Under the pieces are notes generated by a model. It was not told the DNA's origin. It worked only from the letters and a program-made list of their open reading frames with translations, and made no database searches. A DNA stretch of 64,000 nt from Dolomedes plantarius. Its lineage: Eukaryota; Arthropoda; Arachnida; Araneae; Dolomedidae. A program made the position numbers and the translations under genes. The stretch spans positions 204,545,009-204,609,008 of the forward strand of contig OU015492.1 in the NCBI GenBank assembly GCA_907164885.2, given 5' to 3'. This document shows, piece after piece, positions 56,824 through 64,000 of the stretch (its first letter is position 1; the number at the start of each line of letters is the position of its first letter).

Positions 56824-57390
56824 TTCGTGGGTTCACGGCATCGACGAGGAAAATCAGACTTGAGTAGTCGCTGCGCTCATTCAAGTCTATCTAAGCCCGT
56901 CAGTATCTCCTTGTCTCCTTCTCCAGCGTCACTCTGAATAACTTAACCTCTGAATCACTGACTAATTTAACTCGCGTTCGGCGACTTTATATACCGTTGC
57001 TGAACGTTCTCGAAAGGTCTGGAAAGCGCCGCCTTTCTTCATTCAGTTAATTTCGCAGACGACTAGGCGCCTCCGGTCGGCAGCTTCCTTTTTGTAGCTG
57101 ACGAACTGTCCTGTGAGCTGAAAGTAGCACTTCCGGCCATTATGTCGCCAGCGGACTGTCTGTTTGCAGCCGTCCAAATCAATTATGTGCACAAACCGCG
57201 CGTTGGTTGGCCCTCCCGGAATTTCCTCGGGCAAAAAATTCGCTATTCTACGGGAGTCGTTATAAAATTAATTAAAAAGATTTCAATAAGCAGATTATCG
57301 CGAACTCGGCTAACAGTTTTTTTCTACTATGCGGCTAATATGGCGCTTCGCAGGGAAGGGGCGATATGGTATGACAATAAAAGTTGTTAA
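56818..57390 (-). mobile_element. Possible solo LTR
   Basis: This block has much higher G and C content than its flanks. On the minus strand it contains CGGTATATAAAGTCGCCG (about 56983-57000), a good TATA-type promoter, as in Gypsy LTRs. It would run from TGTCATACC near 57378 to ACGAATTTAA near 56819, with a possible ATAA duplication. The proposed end lacks the usual CA, so the call is tentative. The 60 to 80-codon frames show no motif. Confidence 0.38.
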
Positions 57391-57776
57391 ATATCCGCTC
57401 GGTTTGAGAACATGTTTCCAGTGAATGTTAAACAATTGTTTTTGAGAATCCCTGAAACGCATTTGTAGCAGTAAAAATTATTATCAAAAATGTTTTAATG
57501 AATACTGAGTTTTTTTTGCAAGCTCTCGCATGGTTTATTTCCTAATTAAATTTAAGCATGGACTCGTGGCTTGCATTTTTAATGGAAATAGAGAAATTAA
57601 AAACGCAAGTTTTTACGTTTTATTTATGAGAATTAAGCTTTACGGAATGACCAGTAATTGAAATTAACACAACAGCAAGAGATTAAAATCAACAGAAGAA
57701 AAAAGAGAGAGAGAAAGGTTTTCTAATATTTCATCGTATGTAATTATATTTGCGAGTTTCACCAGGCAAAGAAATT
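57391..57776. other. Unassigned AT-rich sequence
   Basis: No feature recognised. Confidence 0.4.
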
Positions 57777-58345
57777 GCATTTATATTTATTTTTAATACA
57801 TGATTTCGTAGCAATTTTTATTTATTAATTTTGTCAGAAAACAGGTGATTAAACTTCTTCCTGTGTTATAATTTTATTGAAAATAGCATATAATTTGGAA
57901 TATTATTTCATATCATATACAATTTATAACCACATAAATCTACGATACATGTATTTTTAATACATTAATAATACGCTACGATCATGTATTTTTAATACAT
58001 GATTTCGTAGCAATTTTTATTTATTAATTTGGTCAGAAAACAGGTGATTAAACTTCTTCCTGTGTTATAATTTTATTGAAAATAGCATATAATTTGGAAT
58101 AATATTTCATATCATATACGATTTATAACCATATAAATCTACGATACATGTATTTTTAATACATTAATAATACGCTACGATCATGTATTTTTAATACATG
58201 ATTTCGTAGCAATTTTTATTTATTAATTTTGTCAGAAAACAGGTGATTAAACTTCTTCCTGTGTTATAATTTTATTGAAAATAGCATATAATTTGGAATT
58301 TTATTTCGTATCATATACGATTTATAATCACATAAATCTACGATT
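57777..58345. repeat. Tandem repeat, 199-bp unit, nearly three copies
   Basis: The unit contains ATGATTTCGTAGCAATTTTT, GTCAGAAAACAGGTGATTAA, ACTTCTTCCTGTGTTATAAT and ATACATTAATAATACGCTAC. TGATTTCG recurs at 57801, 58000 and 58199. Copies are nearly identical. Each unit boundary holds a palindrome ATCATGTATT TTT AATACATGAT. Confidence 0.95.
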
Positions 58346-59550
58346 ATGCGTATAGGCACGGAAAGAAAAAATTACCAAATTTTGGAGTAATATGGTTAGA
58401 AAAAGACTACAAAACAACACTTTTGTTAGAAATGGTATAAACAAAAAAACTAATTTAGAAGGCTTCTGAAAATATATTTATTATTTATTCTTTATTGCTT
58501 CCCTATACCAGTGCTTATTTCAGAGAAGTTTATTTCTACTAGATATATAAACAGGCATATCAATCACATAAAAACAGGTTCTCATATTTTCAAGTAATGG
58601 AAAATTGAATCTTCGAACTTTGGGTTTTGAACTTGTTTGGGAACGTTGGGTAATATCTAGAACATTGGCAACGGAATAAATATTATACATGTTTGAAATA
58701 TGAAATATAACAGACTTTTGAATTACGATCTTAAAACGATCAAAGGGATTCATATGTGAACGTTAATAAAATTTATTTATTTTTGACTTCATATATTTAG
58801 TTGTCAAAGATCCTTAAGTCAAAAGACAGATTATTTATGTCATTAGAATAAATAATGTTTTAATCGCGATATTTATGAAAATAAGTCTTTTCACCTATTG
58901 GGTGTTAATTTTATAAGAAACCAACAAATCTCGCGGAATTAGGGTATAAAGTCGAAAGACAAAACTGCCTGCCTCAATGGAAGAACATATAAATATGTCT
59001 TTAAACCACTGATCATCTGCATCAGTTTTTTTGCATAAAAATAGCAAACGTTTCACGGGCATAGTTTATTATTAAAAGCTTGTTAGACACTTGTAAAGAC
59101 TTTAACAGAAGCTGACATCGAAACCAGATGTTGCAATCTCTAAACGATGACTCTCCCTATTGATTAGCTATCTCGGTATAATGGGGAAATCTCATTTCGG
59201 CTCATTCTTCTCCCATTCTCTTACGCTAGAGGTGTATATATTAGCAATTGGTTCCGCACAGCAGGGAGTATTCTATGTATTTTGTCATTACAACAATTAA
59301 ATCAGAATTGTTTTTCTTCAATGTGAGGGTTGCACAATATCGTTTGCACATATATGAAGTTATCGGCTATTTTACGAAGTCATCATCCAATCGGTGAGCC
59401 AAAGTTACATTCCTATTAGGGTAAGATTAGCCAGAATTCGAAATGTATTACCAGGATTTGAAACTTGGCCTCAATAGTAACTATATTATTTACAAAGGGT
59501 TACCCAGAAGGAAAGGAAAAACTAACGGAAATGGTCTCCCAAGAGTTTCG
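58346..59550. other. Unassigned AT-rich sequence
   Basis: A 77-codon minus-strand frame at 58520-58753 shows no recognisable motif. Near 59520-59565 a short inverted pair (GAAATGGTCTCCCAAGAG and CTCTTGGG-like complement) occurs. Confidence 0.4.
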
Positions 59551-59686
59551 GGAGACCATTTCCGTGAAGAAAAAAAAATTCAGATAGTCTCTTCTAATGA
59601 AAATACCGCGGGTCATTAACGTAGGATTACTTATCGTTGCTTACCTCTTTTGTATGTATATATGCATCTATATATATGTACGTATG

Positions 59687-59690
<4 letters not shown>

Positions 59691-59768
<78 letters not shown>
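59691..59768. repeat. TA microsatellite
   Basis: A TA array ending exactly at the left terminus of the pogo-type element. Confidence 0.95.
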
Positions 59769-59771
<3 letters not shown>

Positions 59772-61311
59772 GGTAAGTATGCCTAATATGAGACCCCAGC
59801 TTATAGGACGTATAAAGTGCTGCCGTCTGGCGACTGAAGCGTAAAACAGTAGTCTATTGCATCATTAGTAATCGGTGAGTCAGTCGAGTGTTTGCAAGCG
59901 CACATAAAGGTGCAGTATTTTTTTTCCTGAATGTGTGCTCGTCGACTTTTTTGCATCACCATTTTCATTGGCTGTTTTCACCTTTAAGGTAAGACTCTTA
60001 TTAAAACTGTTAGTATTGGATAGGTAGCTATAAATGTTGAGTGTAAACACGCCTGTTTGTTTTTAAACTAACGTCAATCCTAACCTAAAAAATTCGTTGG
60101 CGTGTTCAACAACAAGGTCATGCCCAATATGAGACCACCAAATCATGCCTAATATGAGATAGGGCCTCATATTAGTCATTTTAGTTTTCACTCTCACAGC
60201 CTTGTTTCCTCTGAAACTGCAGATGCAATGATGCCCAGGCGAAATCCACAACCATGTAGCAGTAGTGACAATGTGGAAGGTATTGATCAAACAACAAGTT
60301 CAAACCAGTTCTTAGTGATTCCTGAAGAAATATATCCGTTGCCTACGTTACCTGAGAAAAACACCTCGAAACCAAGTAGGGCCCGTAAAGCCGATATTAT
60401 CACATCATCGCTATATAAGAAAAATTGATTGATAGCATTAATAAAAGAACTGCAGCATATTCGAAAAAACTTTGTTTCCTACAAGAAAAGAAAAAGGAAT
60501 AGATCTAAAAGGTAAGAAATCAAAGGATACACAAGGAAAAGGGAAATTAAGATAAAAAGAAAAGTATAAGGAAACGATAAAGGGAAAAGGAAAAGGAAAT
60601 GGGGTCCCTAAATGAAAGGGAAAATTAAGGATGGATGAAAATGTAACACTAGTTAAAAACAGAGAATGAATAAGCCTAATTATAGGTATGATGATCTCAG
60701 CTCATTTGAAGATGATGAAAATCTTTCTCTCCATGACAGCAATGATGATAGCATTGATGAAAACGACACTGAATGTCTTTTTTGTGGTTGTTTATTTTCA
60801 GAAGACAAACGGGAGAGCAGTGGCGTCAATGTAGAAGGTGTTTCAGGTGGCCCCATGAAGATTGTGGAGCTGACGAACTTTTTATTTCTAAGCAATGTGA
60901 AAAGTTTGAATCTAGAAACAAAAAGTTAACAAAACCTGTAGTGTAAACCAACTAATTTGTTTAAAATGTCACATTTTTTTCACCTATTAGTTTATATAGG
61001 TAACTGTGATCTAATTATTGTGTACAGTTTTCTTTTTACGAACATTTCAGTAATTCTAATTAATATTTAGAGTTATAGAATGGGGGGTCTCATATTAGGA
61101 CTACTTTTTTCAGACCCCAAAAATGGAACTCTTGCGTTTATAATTTCATACAAGAAAATTGTAAGGTTATTTTCAATTTTCTGTCAGTGTTATACTATGT
61201 AGTAAAATATATGTATTAATAGGATACCAAGCTGGTACTATAATCCCTCACTTACATTCCCAGTTATATATGAAAATAAAAAGGGGTCTCATATTCGGCA
61301 TACTTACCCTA
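59769..61311 (+). mobile_element. Pogo-type element, internal deletion derivative
   Basis: The left end CAGGGTAAGTATGCCTAATA and the right end, reverse complement TAGGGTAAGTATGCCGAATA, extend through TGAGACCCC. A left TA is present at 59767; the right TA is eroded. CCTAATATGAGACC-like words recur at 60123, 60148, 60167 and 61088 in either orientation, probably subterminal binding repeats. Only the transposase C-terminal tail is left. Confidence 0.85.
60228..60946 (+). pseudogene. Pogo-type transposase C-terminal tail with zinc finger
   Basis: The tail reads EEIYPLPTLPEKNTSKPSRA then RKADIITSSLYKKN, the Pro-rich and RKADIITSS segment found after the catalytic domain of many arthropod pogo transposases. 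Further on, DDSIDENDTECLFCGCLFSE and, after a one-base shift near 60822, QCRRCFRWPHEDCGAD give a CxxC, CxxC, HxxC pattern like a small PHD-type finger. The frame would end at 60944-60946. HTH and DDE domains are absent, and stops lie between the two parts. Confidence 0.75.
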
Positions 61312-61529
61312 TGTGTGTGTCAAAATTTTGATGCATTTTGGTACCTTTTTGTTTAACTGTTTACTGCTTGCCCAAGCGATAAAGACTGGGTTTGCCGCGC
61401 TGTCAAGACTATAACTCGAGATGACGGACGGTTTTAGCGTCTGAAATTTTCCTTTCTAGAGAACCGTTATGGAGAAGCGTAATCTTACGTTAACCTTTTC
61501 CCTACGGGGTGGGATAGCATGTATCCCAA

Positions 61530-61531
<2 letters not shown>

Positions 61532-61575
<44 letters not shown>
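61532..61575. repeat. TA microsatellite
   Basis: A TA run inside unassigned sequence between copy C and the mariner element. Confidence 0.95.
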
Positions 61576-61577
<2 letters not shown>

Positions 61578-61671
61578 GTCTAAAACCTCTTTCATATTTT
61601 TCTTTTCATGTTATTTGTTCCTGGCTGCAAATAGCTTTAGAGCTATTACTGGTTTTCTCTATCATCTATTT

Positions 61672-61674
<3 letters not shown>

Positions 61675-61763
<89 letters not shown>
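61675..61763. repeat. TA microsatellite
   Basis: A TA array that ends exactly at the left terminus of mariner copy 2. Confidence 0.95.
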
Positions 61764-61767
<4 letters not shown>

Positions 61768-63069
61768 GGCTGTTCACACATTTTTTAGACGATGTATATT
61801 GTATTCACAAAACTAAATTACATAAAATTCTTGTGTTTTAAATGTTCTATTTGACATCCCTTATTCTGAACTATCTTTCAAGACCGCAATTTCCAGGATA
61901 ATAATGCCTTTTGAAGTGTCAGAAGAGACATTCTATCCCATTCCTCCTGAACAGCTTTCCAGAGTCCTGGAAGGGTTTTGGGACGACGTTTGGATAATGC
62001 AGATTTTAAAAGTCCGAAAGCACAAAAATCCATAGGTGATACATCGGGAGTTTTAGTAGGGATATCAGTGAAGGGTATGGCCTTGATACCAGTTTTTTGT
62101 TCCATTTCTTTTAGGAAATTTACAGTGGATTTTGATGTGTGACTGCTAGCTTTGTCCTGATGGAGTCTCACAGATTGATGACACTGTGGGTAAAGCGATG
62201 GTATTTCATTCCGAAAAATTGGCGATAAAATATGTTCCTGATAGTATTTGGAGTTAATCTTGACATTTGTTTCCACTATCTTTATTTTTAACTTGCCATT
62301 ATAAGAAAAACCAGCAACAATCATGAATCCCCTAGAAAAACTTTCTGTCGATTCTTTGAACCATGTACTTAATTTTTTTCTCCCCTTTTATGATAATAAA
62401 TGGCTCTTTTTTTGTTGCATTCATTTAAATACACCCATGATTCATCTATTGTGACAATTGTTTTCCATTTTTCTATGGATAAGTGTTTCTCATATAGAAT
62501 TCTGCAGCGTGTCCTGCGTTCAGGGATATGATTTGGCGTAAGACGATGCACATTGCGTTTTTTCACTTTCTTAAGATTTAAATCAACGTTTATCATTTTG
62601 TTTACAGAGGACACCGATCATTTTAAGGATTTTGCAACTGTCCTTTGACTAGGGGGATTTTCTTTTCACATTAAACAACGTACCTTTGCAATAGTCGAAG
62701 ATGTCCGTTTTTTCCTTGGATACTTGTTTGGAATTTTTGTCCCACTTGAGGCTCCAATTTGACGTTTTATCCTTTCTTGTTGACGATATTACCTATCGAC
62801 GCTTTGGACGCCATGGAGACAAAACCATGACTCTCACATCGTTTTTGGATAACGGAGTATGCATATTTCTCTTCGGAAAGAGCATAAATGTAGCCTTCGA
62901 ACCACTGCTTTGTTAAAAACGCCATTTTGAATACAGCCAAAACTTTCAAGCCGCATACGATAATTTTGACTTTTAAAAACATAGTACAATTGCAATTATT
63001 TCTTTTGCAGCAAACGAATTTTTATTACCGCTTTCCAAAATTGTCTAAAAAATGTGCGAACAGCCTCTG
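61764..63069 (-). mobile_element. Mariner-type element (D41D), copy 2
   Basis: It has the same terminal repeats as copy 1 (CAGAGGCTGTTC at both ends), with TA at 61762-61763 and 63070-63071. It is 1306 bp and more than 90 percent like copy 1 by eye. Both flanks are TA microsatellites. Confidence 0.95.
61818..62925 (-). pseudogene. Mariner-type transposase with frameshifts
   Basis: Start ATG at 62925 ([20 protein letters not shown]). A small insertion and a base loss near 62780-62810 (GFVSMASKASIGNIVNKKG) break the first part, and a further lesion lies near 62615. The IDESW box is intact, unlike in copy 1. A base loss near 62370 separates it from the segment holding RLHQDKASSH and SPDVSPMDFCAFG. 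A stop lies after SWKLRS at 61878. The ends of the frame match copy 1. Inactive. Confidence 0.9.
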
Positions 63070-63070
63070 T

Positions 63071-63079
63071 ATATATACA

Positions 63080-63174
<95 letters not shown>
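63071..63174. repeat. TA microsatellite with TACA interruptions
   Basis: A TA array fills the gap between mariner copy 2 and the Tigger-type element. Confidence 0.95.
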
Positions 63175-63178
<4 letters not shown>

Positions 63179-64000
63179 TCGGACCCCGTTATAACGAACT
63201 TCAAGGGACCGAAGGTTTTGTTCGCTATATCCGAACCGTTAAGAAAAATGTTAGAGTTCACAAAATGTATAACTCATTAGTTCATATATGTATTCAATAA
63301 TGATGAATTAAAAAATGATAAAACCTATTAAAAATTATCCTTAATAAATTAAATTAACTAAATTCGATTACATTAAACTGACGCAATTCTAATTAAATTA
63401 ACTAAAAATGAAGACAAATGGAAATAAATTCATTTCACCTTTAATTGTTGCTCACTGTTTTGATATAGAAATAATCTGTTTGATATAGAACACTCTTTCT
63501 TCCACTCTTTGTGTAGACAAGAACTTATTAATTACACGTATCACTGCTGTAGCATATGAGATGGTGGGGATTTCGTCATCTATGTGCTTCTCTTCATCAG
63601 AATCAGAAGCAGAATCGTCGATTTCCGAATGATTCATTTTAATTTCTTCAACAATATCTTCATCAGTCGGATTTTCACATGTAATGACTTCATCATCACG
63701 TTTCGAACAATTGCACACCACAATCTGAGAATGAGGAAATTTTAAGCTTTTTTATCCATATCGCGATAGATAAATCTTCATCATCTTCTTCTTCAACATT
63801 TGTTGTATCTTCAACATTCTTAAAAAATGTAAAAATTTAAAAAAAAATTCAGCTGTCGACTGAAAAAAATGTTTGTTATAGCCGATTCTTAAGATTTTGG
63901 AGGTTCGCTATAAAAGGATAAATTAGCATTAAATACAATAGAAAAACGGCGGGACCAAAATTTTCGTTCGTTATAACCGGGAGTTCGTTATATACCGGGT
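63175..64000 (-). mobile_element. Tigger/pogo-type element, cut by the window end
   Basis: The left end is ACAGTCGGACCCCGTTATAA then CGAACTTC, a well-known Tigger-style terminus. Near the window end GTTCGTTATAACCGGG and GTTCGTTATATACCGGGT repeat the motif, but the true right end may be beyond 64000. Minus-strand coding sequence for the transposase C terminus is present. Confidence 0.85.
63455..63721 (-). pseudogene. Tigger-type transposase C-terminal tail
   Basis: The minus-strand frame reads SKRDDEVITCENPTDEDIVE, then an acidic run (DDSASDSDEEKHIDDEI) and ISYATAVIRVINKFLSTQRV. An acidic segment followed by an amphipathic helix is usual at the end of Tigger transposases. The upstream DDE domain is not visible between 63722 and 64000, where the sequence is non-coding AT-rich, so the gene is probably internally deleted or broken. 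Confidence 0.7.

Larger units (their letters stand above)
59555..61495 (+). repeat. TTAACGTAGG-type repeat, copy C, interrupted
   Basis: The left part is at 59585-59655 (TAGTCTCTTCTAATGAAAAT, TTAACGTAGGATTACTTATC, GTTGCTTACCTC) and the right part at 61314-61495 (GATGCATTTTGGTACC to GCGTAATCTTACGTTAA). Joined in order they match copy B. A TA array and the pogo-type element 59769-61311 sit between them, so these came later. Confidence 0.78.

Overview
The window looks like a gene-poor, AT-rich stretch of an arthropod nuclear genome. It is most likely from a spider, judged from the style of the Tc1, mariner, BEL/Pao and Mutator-like proteins; this is recognition, not a database result. I find no host protein-coding gene, no rRNA, no functional tRNA, no CRISPR and nothing bacterial. 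Nearly every recognisable segment is a transposable element or a fragment of one. Many elements are nested, and every protein reading frame found is broken.

Layout. 1-4.6 kb: a Tc1-like element (1028-4599) split by a second Tc1-like element (1138-2404) and by about 1.2 kb of unidentified sequence. 4.8 kb: a tRNA-derived SINE. 5.5-7.2 kb: a non-LTR retrotransposon RNase H remnant split by a hAT element with a perfect 8-bp target duplication. 7.65-10.5 kb: a second hAT element holding a Helitron and a Tc1 element. 11.9-16.8 kb: a mariner-type fold-back, two TTAA-bounded MITEs, a mariner deletion derivative, a solo LTR and a TTAACGTAGG-type repeat. 17.5-18.8 kb: a mariner-type element whose 367-codon transposase frame has one stop. 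19-26.6 kb: a truncated Helitron, two runs of unidentified sequence around a 180-bp tandem repeat, a second solo LTR, a hAT MITE, long TA arrays and a pogo-type MITE. 28.8-34.5 kb: two fold-backs, a second SINE, another TTAACGTAGG repeat, a hAT MITE and the third solo LTR. 35.5-38.3 kb: a Mutator-like element with TTAA at both ends. 38.8-42 kb: a Helitron and a pogo-like element split by a 1.5-kb solo LTR. 42.3-46.2 kb: a fold-back array, a 65-bp palindrome and a rearranged BEL/Pao pol. 46.4-50.6 kb: three or four Tc1 copies. 52-56.8 kb: two Helitrons and a mariner fold-back. 57.8-58.3 kb: a 199-bp tandem repeat. 59.5-64 kb: a pogo-type element nested in a repeat, the second mariner copy, and the start of a Tigger-type element cut by the window end.

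Themes. Insertion order can be read from exact target duplications (8 bp for hAT, 4 or 5 bp for solo LTRs, TA for Tc1/mariner). TA microsatellites directly abut many TA-targeting elements. Several elements have unusually long inverted arms (about 160-600 bp) and could produce hairpin RNA. The least familiar observation is a family of elements bounded by TTAA plus GGGGAC, one member of which carries a degenerate Mutator-like transposase.
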